This document shows, piece by piece, positions 28,162-37,293 of a stretch of DNA of 64,000 nt; position 1 is the first letter of the stretch; the number at the start of each line of letters is the position of its first letter. A model generated the notes under the pieces. The model was not told where the DNA came from, did not search any database, and saw only the letters and a program-made list of their open reading frames with translations. A program made the translations under genes and the position numbers. Location: positions 1 through 64,000 of the forward strand of contig JAKVLB010000006.1 of assembly GCA_022484595.1 (NCBI GenBank), read 5' to 3'. The DNA is from Mageeibacillus sp. (lineage in GTDB: Bacteria > Bacillota > Clostridia > Saccharofermentanales > Saccharofermentanaceae).

Positions 28162-28878
28162 ATGTCATACCAGGATGTTTTCAAAAGATATGAACTCAAA
28201 TTTCTGCTTGATCACGATCAGAAGGAAAGACTCTTAACCGAAATTGAAGGCAGGATGACACCTGACTCTTACGGGCGTACCACTATACGCAACATATATT
28301 ACGATACTGATAACTATCGCATAATAAGAGCCTCACTGGCAAAACCTTTATATAAGGAAAAGCTGAGGATGAGAAGCTACAGGTGCGCAGGGCCTGATGA
28401 CACGGTTTTCGTTGAACTCAAGAAAAAATACGACGGTATCGTTTACAAACGCCGGGTGGCATTGCCACTGAACGAAGCCGGCAGTTGGCTCGAAGGAGCA
28501 TCGCACCCTGGGGCTTCAACACAGATAACCGATGAAGTGGATTACTTTCTGGATTTCTATACCGGACTTAAGCCAAAGGCATTTATAACTTATGAACGCG
28601 AGGCCTACCAGACGCTCGGCAGAAGCGACTTCAGAATTACACTGGACGAGAACATTTTATATCGCAGCGATTGCCTCAGTCTCGGCAGCAGAGCTTTCGG
28701 CCGGCCTCTTATCCCTGAAGACTCCACTCTTATGGAACTCAAGATACCGGAGTCCATGCCGGTCTGGATGGCGGATTTCCTTACAGAACAGGGCATATGC
28801 CGCGTGACCTACTCAAAATACGGAACAGCATACATGAACTATATATTCGAAAATGAAAGGAGCGTACTCTATGCTTGA
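28162..28878 (+). CDS. VTC-domain protein (polyphosphate polymerase-like)
   Basis: The start is set at 28162 because AAAGGAGG lies 8 bp upstream; an in-frame ATG at 28114 lies within the promoter region. The 238-residue protein matches the VTC tunnel domain. Basic and acidic motifs are intact: RYELKFLL, RNIYYDTD, KLRMRSYR, VFVELKKK, YKRRV, YEREAY, LMELKIP and SKYGTAY. In yeast, VTC4 makes polyphosphate from ATP; bacterial members are soluble, and their activity is mostly untested. It overlaps the DUF4956 gene by 8 bp. Confidence 0.9.
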   Translation: MSYQDVFKRYELKFLLDHDQKERLLTEIEGRMTPDSYGRTTIRNIYYDTDNYRIIRASLAKPLYKEKLRMRSYRCAGPDDTVFVELKKKYDGIVYKRRVALPLNEAGSWLEGASHPGASTQITDEVDYFLDFYTGLKPKAFITYEREAYQTLGRSDFRITLDENILYRSDCLSLGSRAFGRPLIPEDSTLMELKIPESMPVWMADFLTEQGICRVTYSKYGTAYMNYIFENERSVLYA

Positions 28879-29563
28879 TAATCTTTTTGATACTGTAATT
28901 AATTCCTCAACAGGTACCACACCTGCAATCTTCATCGCCCTTGTTCTCACATCACTCGTTCTGGGGCTTGCCCTTGCATTTGTCCATATGTACAAAGCAA
29001 CCTACTCCAAAAGCTTCATTATGACGCTCGCCATTCTTCCTGCGGTTGTCTGCGTTGTAATACTGATGGTAAACGGCAATATCGGTGCCGGAGTTGCTGT
29101 CGCCGGCACTTTCTCACTTGTGCGTTTCAGATCAGCTCCGGGAAGTGCCCGCGAAATAGTTGTACTTTTCGCCGCAGTGTGCGCCGGTCTCATAATGGGA
29201 ATGGGATACATAGCCTATGCTGTCCTCTTCACGCTGATAATAGGCCTGGCTATCATGATTCTCTCGGCCACATCCCTCGGAGAGCATGATTCAGGGTGCT
29301 CGAAATCCCTTCACATCACAATTCCCGAAGACCTGAACTACACCGATGCCTTTGATGACCTTTTCGCAGACTATACGTCATCACACAGGCTGGTTCTCGC
29401 AAAGACATCCAATATGGGATCAATGTTCCGTCTTCACTACGAGATTGTTCTCAAATCAGCAGACAAGGAGAAGGAGTTTATTGACAAGCTTCGCTGCCGC
29501 AACGGAAATCTGGAGATATCAATATCTGATTTGAGTTCCGTTCCGACTGTCGAACAGCTCTGA
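28871..29563 (+). CDS. DUF4956 integral membrane protein
   Basis: The start is placed at 28871, 8 bp inside the VTC gene, because GAAAGGAG lies at the right distance before it. The 230-residue product has three or four membrane helices in the first 140 residues with the family loop AGTFSLVRFRSAPGSAREI, and a soluble C-terminal domain. DUF4956 proteins are often encoded with VTC-domain proteins, which suggests a membrane complex; the function is not established. Confidence 0.9.
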   Translation: MLDNLFDTVINSSTGTTPAIFIALVLTSLVLGLALAFVHMYKATYSKSFIMTLAILPAVVCVVILMVNGNIGAGVAVAGTFSLVRFRSAPGSAREIVVLFAAVCAGLIMGMGYIAYAVLFTLIIGLAIMILSATSLGEHDSGCSKSLHITIPEDLNYTDAFDDLFADYTSSHRLVLAKTSNMGSMFRLHYEIVLKSADKEKEFIDKLRCRNGNLEISISDLSSVPTVEQL

Positions 29564-29576
29564 AAGGAGGCTTTCC

Positions 29577-31418
29577 ATGCATAATTTAAGACTTACCGCT
29601 GCGGTTGCCGCAATGCTCTTCGTTCTCGCATTGACAGGCTGCTCAGTATTTAATACCGGATCAGGACAATCTGATACAGATTCCGACAGTTCCGTATCGA
29701 ACCTGGAAGAGAGCCTGACAGCCGACGACGTGTTTACGAGTGAAGATTATGAGGTCGGATATGACGAATCCGACTCAGCCTCAGTCACACTGACCGGGGA
29801 TACCGCCCAGTCCGATTCATCTTCCGTAAGCATTGACGGCTCAGACATCACTATATCATCCGAAGGAACATACATAATTACGGGCACACTTACCGACGGA
29901 ACTCTGACGATAGATGCGGGTGATTCTGATGACGTAAGGTTAATTCTCAGCAACGCGTCGATAACTTCATCCGGATATGCGGCAATATACTGCAAGAATG
30001 CCGACAATGTCTACATCACGCTTGCGCAAGGCAGTACAAACACTCTGACCTCAGGCGGCACTTTCGTACAGACTGACGACAGCAATGTAGACGGTACGGT
30101 TTTCGCGAAAACAGATCTCGCAATCAACGGAAGCGGCTCGCTCGAAGTAACTTCTGAGTGCGGTCACGGAATAGTCTGCAAGGACAGCCTCGTAATTACC
30201 GGCGGCACCATAGACATAAGCGCTGCTTCCTGCGGCATACAGTCCAAAGACTCCGTCGCAGTGAGCGAGGCCTCCGTAAACATAACGTCAGGCAAGGACG
30301 GCATCCACTGCGAGAACAACGACGATGCGACCCTGGGCTATGTTTTTTTCGCTTCCGGAACCATTAAGATAACATCGGACGGCGACGGAATCAGTGCATC
30401 CTCATCAATACAGATCGATGACGGTACTTATAATATAACGGCGGGAGGCGGTTCAACCGGAAGCTTCGGATCAGTCACGACTTCCGAGACTGGCTGGGGG
30501 TTTAACGAAAGCAGCCGGACCGAGACCGAAACTTCTTCAAGCACAAAGGGAATCAAGGCCGCAACGGTTCTTTTAATAAGCGGCGGCACAGTAAACATAA
30601 GCTCTGAAGACGATTGTCTGCATGCTGCAAAAACACTTGGAATTGCCAATGCTGACATGACATTGTCTTCAGACGACGACGGAATTCACTCCGATTATGA
30701 CCTGATAATTGAATCCGGCACGATAAACATAACCTACTCCTACGAAGGTATTGAAGGTCAGAACATATCGATCAGCGGCGGCGATATAAAGGTCTGCTCA
30801 GATGATGACGGTATGAACGCGGCGTCAGCGGACGGTTCCGGCGATATGATGTCCGCGGACGGTGTCAGTACAATTGACATAAGCGGAGGAACCCTATACG
30901 TCAGGGCGTCCGGCGACGGACTCGATTCCAACGGTTCAATGACAATATCCGGCGGAACAATAACCGTAATGGGTCCTGAAAGCGGTGCGAACGGTTCGCT
31001 CGATGTTGCCGGAGATGCGGCAATAACAGGCGGCACTGTAGTAATGGCGGGAACCTCGGCCATGGCAACCAACTTCACTTCCGCACAGCAGGGTTCGATT
31101 CTCCTGTCGTTTGATTCACAGACATCAGGTTCTCTGATTACGGTGAAAGACTCATCAGGAAATGAACTCATCAGCGTAACGGCCGACTGTTCTTACTCGT
31201 CTGTCCTTATTTCTTCCCCCGATCTGACCACCGGCCAGACTTATACTGTAACGTGCGCGGACAATAAGACAGATGTCAGTCTGAGCGAAAACATATACGG
31301 TTCAGGAACAGGAATGGCAGGCGGAGCCGGTATGGGACCGGGCGCCGGGACAGATTCCGGTTCAGCGCCGGGTGCTGCTCCGGGAACAGACTCCGGTACC
31401 GGACGTCCTGGCCTGTGA
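29577..31418 (+). CDS. Beta-helix lipoprotein, DUF4353/Cthe_2159-like carbohydrate-binding family
   Basis: The 613-residue secreted protein has a lipobox (LTGC, lipidated Cys 22). A long series of parallel beta-helix turns follows, seen as repeated short units such as ISGGTLYVRASGDGLDSNG and ITSDGDGISASSSI, with DDGI/DGLDSNG loops typical of the Cthe_2159 family that binds polygalacturonate. The C-terminus is a Gly/Ala/Pro/Ser-rich tail. It is the third gene of the VTC operon, 13 bp after DUF4956. It probably displays on the cell surface; the ligand is inferred only from the family. Confidence 0.82.
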   Translation: MHNLRLTAAVAAMLFVLALTGCSVFNTGSGQSDTDSDSSVSNLEESLTADDVFTSEDYEVGYDESDSASVTLTGDTAQSDSSSVSIDGSDITISSEGTYIITGTLTDGTLTIDAGDSDDVRLILSNASITSSGYAAIYCKNADNVYITLAQGSTNTLTSGGTFVQTDDSNVDGTVFAKTDLAINGSGSLEVTSECGHGIVCKDSLVITGGTIDISAASCGIQSKDSVAVSEASVNITSGKDGIHCENNDDATLGYVFFASGTIKITSDGDGISASSSIQIDDGTYNITAGGGSTGSFGSVTTSETGWGFNESSRTETETSSSTKGIKAATVLLISGGTVNISSEDDCLHAAKTLGIANADMTLSSDDDGIHSDYDLIIESGTINITYSYEGIEGQNISISGGDIKVCSDDDGMNAASADGSGDMMSADGVSTIDISGGTLYVRASGDGLDSNGSMTISGGTITVMGPESGANGSLDVAGDAAITGGTVVMAGTSAMATNFTSAQQGSILLSFDSQTSGSLITVKDSSGNELISVTADCSYSSVLISSPDLTTGQTYTVTCADNKTDVSLSENIYGSGTGMAGGAGMGPGAGTDSGSAPGAAPGTDSGTGRPGL

Positions 31419-31751
31419 TGACAGATCTCTCATTCTCTGTTTATCTGATATGTCCAGATTATCGGGAACGCCTTCAGAGAAATCTTCACGTAATGGTAAA
31501 CAGACCTGTTCTGTTCTTTGTAAATAAGTATCATATCGGGTTATTTTGTCATTAAAATATTATATTTTGGTTTAAATTATCAAATAGAATGTATTGCTTT
31601 GAATGAAAATAATCTATATACTTGCCTTTAGTTAATCAATTTGACATTTTTCTATTCCTATTATCCCCATATTTGCGGTCACCCTCCCCAGGGTGGCCGC
31701 TACTTATTTCCGAAGATAATTTACAGGGTAAGACTGCAGACAAAAATCGTC
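31419..31751. other. Gene-free, AT-rich stretch between convergent genes
   Basis: No convincing coding region is seen. The stretch holds an AT-rich core (about 31540-31660), a weak promoter-like pair (TTGCTT 31594-31599, 17 bp, TATACT 31617-31622, plus strand) and the strong GC hairpin listed separately. Confidence 0.6.
31675..31700 (+). terminator. GC-rich hairpin, likely transcript end
   Basis: GCGGTCACCCT and AGGGTGGCCGC form an 11-bp stem with a four-base CCCC loop. It pairs fully only in plus-strand RNA, where the one mismatch becomes a G-U pair. A modest U-containing tract follows. It could end the VTC operon transcript. Confidence 0.5.
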
Positions 31752-32930
31752 TCAGTCTTCATCTTTCCTTTTGAATAATTTGAACCGCCCCGGTCTGTCC
31801 GGCGTGCCGCTTTCTGTTTTCCCTTCTGCCTTTGGAACTGTCTTGTCCGACAGCATCTCGCCCCAGTTGGCAAAGAACATTCTTCCGAGAGTCTTTATTT
31901 TGTTTGATGATTCGGCGCTCATCTGATTCATTCTGGATAACATGAGCCGCGCACCCTTAATGCCGGTCTTGCTGAGCAGGCTCAGATAAATACAGCCCGA
32001 AGCTTCAAAAATCGCGAACAGATCATCAATAAAGAATTTGCGGTCCGCAAGCTCCATTCCATCTATCCATCCCGTCATGGTGGCATCGAACAGATCGCTG
32101 AGGCTGTTGCATCTGTCGCATGTCTCGAATTTCCTGCCAGTGAGCTGCCACGACACCGGGTTATGCTGCATGATTCCTGTCTCTGAGCTCTTTACTATAA
32201 CAGGATTGATATCATTGATAAGCAGTCTTCCTATAATAGAACCTTCGGGGATAATCCTGTCGACTCTCGACTTGAGCGATGTGAACTGTTCCGACTCATA
32301 TGTGTCACGGTTGAATCCCGGACCGTCGTTGTCATATATACGTACAATTCTCGACGCAATTTCAGATGACACTCCGCTTGCCGCGTAAATAGCCAGATGC
32401 CCGCCCTTGGAGTGGCCGCCAAGACGGATATTCTCAAGATGAACACTGCAGACTTCTTCAAGGTAGTCAATGGCCTCGCCCTCCGAAGGGACCGTCCTGT
32501 AGCTTAGGTTGAAATCCTCTTTCCATCCGACGATTGTATCGTCCGTTCCCCGAAACGATACAAAAGGCACTCCGTCATCCGTGATTATCTCCACTGCCGC
32601 AAACTGAGTCTCCGTCGATATATCAACCTTGTTCACATAATTGCGCAGCCGCGCATCACCGAATCTTTCAGTACCGGCCATTCTGCGCAGAAGTTCCGGT
32701 GCAAAATTAATAAATGACTTGTCTTCGTCCAGTTCTTCTTTGCTGTGCATCTCGAAAAATCTCTCTGCGCACTCCTGAAGGCTCACGCTGCCTCCGCCTA
32801 TCCCCGGAACTATTCCGTCCAGATTAACATAAGACACACACGACAGAATCAACGCGTCAATGTCGTTGAATTTGTCTTTGGCGAAAGTAATGTCGCCGCG
32901 CCAGTTCATGTAATCAAGAATATTGCTCAT
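31752..32930 (-). CDS. DUF2974 alpha/beta-hydrolase (Mbeg1-like lipase family)
   Basis: The 392-residue protein carries the nucleophile elbow GHSKGG with S174, after VSFRGTDDTIVGWKEDF, the usual oxyanion region of this lipase-like family. No signal peptide is seen, so it is probably cytoplasmic. The C-terminus is basic. A TATAAT lies at 32942-32947, only about 12 bp before the start ATG, and there is no ribosome-binding sequence at the usual distance, so the mRNA may be nearly leaderless. Substrate is unknown. Confidence 0.82.
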   Translation of the reverse strand: MSNILDYMNWRGDITFAKDKFNDIDALILSCVSYVNLDGIVPGIGGGSVSLQECAERFFEMHSKEELDEDKSFINFAPELLRRMAGTERFGDARLRNYVNKVDISTETQFAAVEIITDDGVPFVSFRGTDDTIVGWKEDFNLSYRTVPSEGEAIDYLEEVCSVHLENIRLGGHSKGGHLAIYAASGVSSEIASRIVRIYDNDGPGFNRDTYESEQFTSLKSRVDRIIPEGSIIGRLLINDINPVIVKSSETGIMQHNPVSWQLTGRKFETCDRCNSLSDLFDATMTGWIDGMELADRKFFIDDLFAIFEASGCIYLSLLSKTGIKGARLMLSRMNQMSAESSNKIKTLGRMFFANWGEMLSDKTVPKAEGKTESGTPDRPGRFKLFKRKDED

Positions 32931-33063
32931 AGTTATATTTTATTATAAATGCTCTCCATATGGCAGTACCTGCGGCAAAAAAACGTTCTTTCTGCTGTTG
33001 AGAAAACACAAGTGCGAAGAAACATCACCATTCATGATAATTGTTCACGATTCATACCAGACA

Positions 33064-33096
33064 TTTAAGGTTAGTTTAAAGAGCCGCATTCATAAT
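33064..33096 (+). promoter_or_regulatory. Direct-repeat operator and -10 of the 33141 lipoprotein gene
   Basis: TTTAAG (33064-33069) and TTTAAA (33075-33080) form a direct repeat with an 11-bp period. After exactly 10 bp comes CATAAT (33091-33096). The layout is the same as before the VTC operon and the two-component operon. Confidence 0.62.
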
Positions 33097-33140
33097 GATT
33101 AAGACAATATCAATGCAACAGTCTGAAAGGAGATAACATA

Positions 33141-35099
33141 ATGAAAAATAAAAGATTGGCAGCTTTGGCGACGGCGATGGCAATGGTCACCGCCGTTGCA
33201 TCCGGTTGCAGCAAAACTTCCGGAAGCACTTCAGAAAGCGATGATTACAGCGGTCAGACAATAACCGGCGAGGTAACCGTGATAGACGGTGATGATATTA
33301 CTATCGCTCTTGGAGAGATTAAAGAAGCCGAAGACTCCTCCTCGGAATCTGAAGACGATAATTCAGGTGAATCTGAACCGACAGAAGCTACAGATACTTC
33401 AGATAATTCGAATGACAGCAGATCAATGCCTTCCGGGCAGTCTCAGGGTGACGGCGAGGCTCCTTCGGGGCAGGCTCCGGGTGACGGTGAGATGCCATCC
33501 GGGCAGGCTCCCGGTGACGGCGAGATGCCTTCCGGGCAGGCTCCCGGTGACGGCGAGATGCCTTCCGGGCAGGCTCCCGGTGACGGCGAGATGCCTTCCG
33601 GACAGGCTCCCGGGGGAAACATGCCCGGAGACAGCAGCGCGATTGTACAGTATGAGTTTGAAGAGAACGGCGATACAGCAACTATAGATGTTTCATCAGT
33701 CACAACAATTACAGTTGAGAATGACACTGATGACGAAGACGATACCGTTGATGAGATTCAGGTTGGCGATATCCTTGAAATTACTTTTGACGAAGAAGGC
33801 TCGGTAAGCTCCATAACAGTGAAATCACTTACAGAATCTTCCTCGGCCGATATGATGCCGAATGGAGACTTCACCGCGAATGCGGCATCCGGCGGTTCGT
33901 CATCCGCTTCCGTTGACGCAAAAGGCGCCACCACCATAACCGAAGATTCAGACATAGAATCAGAGAGTTACTCCTCGACAGGCGATGATGAGAACGCATT
34001 GCTGATTGACGGTGCGACAGTAAGCCTGTCCGGCATAACCGCAGATAAAAGCGGCGGAGAATCATCCAGCAGCGAGAACGGAGATTTCTACGGAATCAAT
34101 GCCGCTGTTCTCGCAACTAACGGTGCAACGGTAACAATCGACGACGCGACAGTCACTTCCGATGCAGCCAACGGCAACGGTATATTCAGCTATGGCGACG
34201 GAACTACAGTAAATATATCTGACTCAAGCATAACGACTGTCTCCGATAACTCCGGCGGAATTATGACGACAGGCGGCGGGACAACAAACGCAACAAATCT
34301 TACTGTTGATACATCCGGCAACTCTTCTGCAGCCATAAGATCTGACCGCGGCGGCGGAACGGTAAAAGTCTCAGGCGGTACATATTCAACACACGGAACA
34401 GGTTCTCCGGCAATATATTCAACAGCAGACATAACGGCAGACAGCGCGACACTGACAGCGACAAAGTCGGAAGCTCTGGTAATTGAGGGCTGCAATTCCA
34501 TTGCGCTCACAGACTGCAATGTTACTTCCACAGAGACAGAGACTGCAAGCTCCGACGGCAATTTCAAGTCTGTAATGATTTACCAGTCTCAATCCGGAGA
34601 TGCTGATACGGGAGAGTCCTCTTTTTCGATGACGGGAGGAAGCCTGACCTGCAACAGCGGAGATACAATCTATGTGACCAACACGGCGTGCTCGATTTAT
34701 ATGAACGGCGTTGATATCACCAACAACGACACTGACGGAGTATTCCTGAGAATAATCGGCAACGGAGGGACAAAAGGCTGGGGCACCGCAGGCTCGAACG
34801 GAGGCACCGCCGATGTTGTACTTGAAGACCAGCAGGTTGAAGGCGACATAGCAGTTGATACCATCTCGCAGATGAATCTGACTCTCAAGGGTGCTTCAAC
34901 ACTTACCGGAACGATAAATATCGCGGACAACGCCGATGGCGGCACTGCTGTTGATGACAATGCCGTTGTTACCATAGACAAAGGCTCCACCTGGGAGTTA
35001 ACCGGCAATTGCACCGTGACATCACTCACGAACAACGGCACAATCATTTTTAACGGCTACACGATAACGCTTGCTGACGGTACCGTATTAAGCAAATAA
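33141..35099 (+). CDS. Repeat-containing beta-helix surface lipoprotein
   Basis: The 652-residue product starts with a signal peptide and a lipobox-like ASGC (Cys 23). A small domain resembling DUF5666 (residues about 32-60) follows. Next are an acidic Ser/Glu/Asp linker and a tandem repeat of 11 residues (GQAPGDGEMPS, residues about 99-160). The rest is a long Ser/Thr/Asn/Gly-rich parallel beta-helix with short repeats (NGATVTIDDATVTSDAANG, GGTVKVSGGTYS). An AAAGGAG ribosome site lies 8 bp before the ATG. The function is unknown; a surface-binding role is inferred. Confidence 0.82.
   Translation: MKNKRLAALATAMAMVTAVASGCSKTSGSTSESDDYSGQTITGEVTVIDGDDITIALGEIKEAEDSSSESEDDNSGESEPTEATDTSDNSNDSRSMPSGQSQGDGEAPSGQAPGDGEMPSGQAPGDGEMPSGQAPGDGEMPSGQAPGDGEMPSGQAPGGNMPGDSSAIVQYEFEENGDTATIDVSSVTTITVENDTDDEDDTVDEIQVGDILEITFDEEGSVSSITVKSLTESSSADMMPNGDFTANAASGGSSSASVDAKGATTITEDSDIESESYSSTGDDENALLIDGATVSLSGITADKSGGESSSSENGDFYGINAAVLATNGATVTIDDATVTSDAANGNGIFSYGDGTTVNISDSSITTVSDNSGGIMTTGGGTTNATNLTVDTSGNSSAAIRSDRGGGTVKVSGGTYSTHGTGSPAIYSTADITADSATLTATKSEALVIEGCNSIALTDCNVTSTETETASSDGNFKSVMIYQSQSGDADTGESSFSMTGGSLTCNSGDTIYVTNTACSIYMNGVDITNNDTDGVFLRIIGNGGTKGWGTAGSNGGTADVVLEDQQVEGDIAVDTISQMNLTLKGASTLTGTINIADNADGGTAVDDNAVVTIDKGSTWELTGNCTVTSLTNNGTIIFNGYTITLADGTVLSK
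33435..33620 (+). repeat. 33-bp in-frame tandem repeat
   Basis: Units start at 33435, 33468, 33501, 33534 and 33567, with a partial sixth at 33600. Each encodes GQAPGDGEMPS or a close variant; the first is divergent (GQSQGDGEAPS). Units three to five are nearly identical in DNA, which points to recent expansion. The length can be expected to vary between strains. Confidence 0.92.
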
Positions 35100-35107
35100 A
35101 AAGGCTG

Positions 35108-36001
35108 TCACTTCAGAACCTTCCCCGTGTATCTTCCAGGGGTAGTGCCGGTAGCTTCTCTGAACACTTTTATAAAATAACTGCAGTCGCCAAAGCCGCA
35201 TTTCGATGCAATGTCAGAAATGCTGCTTTGACGGCTGTTTAGCATATCTCTGGCTTTGCTTACGCGGTAGCCCTTAATGTATGCGCTCGGCGTAGTATTT
35301 ATTGTCCTGTGAAAGCATCTCAGACACTCACGCTGGCTGATATTCGCCGCCGATGCGACAGATACAATATCTATAACGTCCATGTAATTCGAATGGATAT
35401 AGTTAAGCATACGCTTGATTCTGTCATTATCCTCTTCCGCATGCTGCGGACTGGTGCCGTCAATAAAGCCGGTCTGCCCCAGCTGCACAATCAGATCCGA
35501 TACAAGCTCACGTTGTCTGAATTCATATCCGTAGTCGCTGCTCGCGCACTCATTCCACGCCGCTTCAATTACCTTAAGCAGATCCACGTTTGTCCTGCCG
35601 GATGGTTTTATATGCACAAAACCCATATCTGCTCTGGCAATCAGCGGCTGTATGTACTTCTCGTCAATAGCGCCGCCGGATTTGCCGCTGACCAGTTCAG
35701 GCCCGAAAAGTATTGAATGAAGTCTGCAATCAATCAATGAATCACTGCCGCAGACACTGTGAAGAATCCCGGAATTTACAAAGAACCCTTCTCCCTTGGA
35801 AATTTCAGCTCTTCCGTGATCTGTCTCGAAAAGCACTCTCCCTTCGGTAATTATTCCCGCTTCAAATTCGTCGTGCCAATGCCACGGCACCGGCTCTCTG
35901 CTGATATCATCATCATATCCGGCTATGTTTATACCGTTTGTACTGTGGCTTGCAAGCTCACGGCCGGACTCATCGGTTATTACATTGCAGTCAAGAATCA
36001 T
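35108..36001 (-). CDS. AraC-family transcriptional regulator
   Basis: The 297-residue protein has an N-terminal cupin-type sensing domain (PWHWHDEFEAGIITEG, KGEGFFVNSGILHSV) and a C-terminal double helix-turn-helix (NISQRECLRCFHRTINTTP, then SISDIASKCGFGDCSYFIKVFREATGTTPGRY). It faces away from the MFS transporter gene, 113 bp apart, and may regulate it. The inducer is unknown. Confidence 0.92.
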   Translation of the reverse strand: MILDCNVITDESGRELASHSTNGINIAGYDDDISREPVPWHWHDEFEAGIITEGRVLFETDHGRAEISKGEGFFVNSGILHSVCGSDSLIDCRLHSILFGPELVSGKSGGAIDEKYIQPLIARADMGFVHIKPSGRTNVDLLKVIEAAWNECASSDYGYEFRQRELVSDLIVQLGQTGFIDGTSPQHAEEDNDRIKRMLNYIHSNYMDVIDIVSVASAANISQRECLRCFHRTINTTPSAYIKGYRVSKARDMLNSRQSSISDIASKCGFGDCSYFIKVFREATGTTPGRYTGKVLK

Positions 36002-36054
36002 CTGATATCATCTCCGGTTTCTGTCTGGCTGATTATTTATATTTCTTTGGCGCA

Positions 36055-36084
36055 ATTATCATACTTTACGCACTTCGTTGTCAA
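36055..36084 (-). promoter_or_regulatory. Promoter of the araC-type gene
   Basis: The minus strand has perfect TTGACA (36079-36084), an 18-bp spacer and GATAAT (36055-36060), about 54 bp before the start codon. The element lies in the intergenic region shared with the divergent MFS gene. Confidence 0.7.
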
Positions 36085-36114
36085 TATAATCATATTATAA
36101 AACGGAGGTGCAAA

Positions 36115-37293
36115 ATGGCTTCACTATTACTTGTTATTATCTATCTCGCTTTTGTCAGTCTCGGTCTTCCCGATTCACTGCTCGGATCTGCCTGGCCGTC
36201 CATGTATACCGAGTTTGGTGTTCCGGTATCATACGCCGGAATTATCTCCATGATAATTGCGCTCGGAACAGTCATCTCCAGCCTTATGTCAGACCGTATA
36301 ACCATTAAATTGGGAGCAGGCCGGGTAACAGCCATAAGCGTGGCAACCACGGCCGCTGCCCTTCTGGGATTCGGTCTGAGTCACTCTTTCTGGCTGATAT
36401 GCCTTATTGCGATTCCTTACGGTCTGGGTGCCGGAAGCATTGATGCCGCGCTCAACAACTATGTTGCGCTTCATTACGCGAGCCGCCATATGAGCTGGCT
36501 TCACTGCATGTGGGGCATAGGAGCTTCCGTGGGACCCTGCATAATGGGACTTGCGATTGCACATAATAACAACTGGAGTGCCGGTTACAGATATATATCA
36601 TATATTCAGATTGTACTTACATTTATAGTTGTAATATCGCTGCCGCTCTGGAAGAAACGCGGCGGCGCAAAAGACGAAGCATCTGATGGCGCTTGCGCAA
36701 GTGAGACCGCGAGAGCTGTCCCGCTCCGTGAAATATTCAGGATCCCGGGGGCAAAAGCTATAATGCTGGCATTCTTCTGTTACAGTGCAATTGAACAGAC
36801 CACCGGTCTCTGGGCAAGTTCATATCTTGTTTTTGTCAAAGGAATTCCGGCACAGACAGCCGCTTCGTTTGCTGCTCTGTTTTATATAGGAATTACGGCG
36901 GGGCGGGCAGTTAACGGTTTCCTTACCTTCAGACTCAGTGACCGTCAGCTTATTTTCGCCGGCAGTGCAGTCATAGCAATCGGAATTCTGGCACTGACAC
37001 TGCCGTTCGGAAATTACGTTTCGCTCGGAGGTTTTATTATGATAGGCCTCGGCTGTGCTCCGATTTATCCCTGCATTATTCACTCGACTCCCGACAGATT
37101 CGGCAAGAACAGGTCTGCGGCTATTATCGGAGTAGAGATGGCCAGCGCCTATATCGGAACCTGCCTCATGCCGCCTCTGTTCGGCCTTCTTCCGGTATCG
37201 TTCCTTCCGTTCTACCTGATTTTCGCGCTTGCGGTAATGACTGTAATGAACCTGAAGCTTAACGGAAACAAAAAAACGGCAGCCAACACGTGA
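36115..37293 (+). CDS. Major facilitator superfamily transporter
   Basis: The start is set at 36115 because ACGGAGG (36102-36107) precedes it; an upstream in-frame ATG lies within the regulator-promoter region. The 392-residue product has about 12 transmembrane helices. An MFS-like loop (LMSDRITIKLGAGRV) follows helix 2, and RLSDRQLIFAG follows in the second half. The N-terminal LGLPDSLLGSAWPSMY is typical of the FucP/YkuC-like branch of sugar transporters. The substrate is not known. Confidence 0.88.
   Translation: MASLLLVIIYLAFVSLGLPDSLLGSAWPSMYTEFGVPVSYAGIISMIIALGTVISSLMSDRITIKLGAGRVTAISVATTAAALLGFGLSHSFWLICLIAIPYGLGAGSIDAALNNYVALHYASRHMSWLHCMWGIGASVGPCIMGLAIAHNNNWSAGYRYISYIQIVLTFIVVISLPLWKKRGGAKDEASDGACASETARAVPLREIFRIPGAKAIMLAFFCYSAIEQTTGLWASSYLVFVKGIPAQTAASFAALFYIGITAGRAVNGFLTFRLSDRQLIFAGSAVIAIGILALTLPFGNYVSLGGFIMIGLGCAPIYPCIIHSTPDRFGKNRSAAIIGVEMASAYIGTCLMPPLFGLLPVSFLPFYLIFALAVMTVMNLKLNGNKKTAANT

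Noticed and set aside
33388-33727. Two minus-strand open frames with striking repeats (RKASRRHREPA, GACPEGISPSP)
   Set aside because: They are the reverse-strand readings of the 33-bp repeat in the lipoprotein gene; the repeat keeps every frame open.
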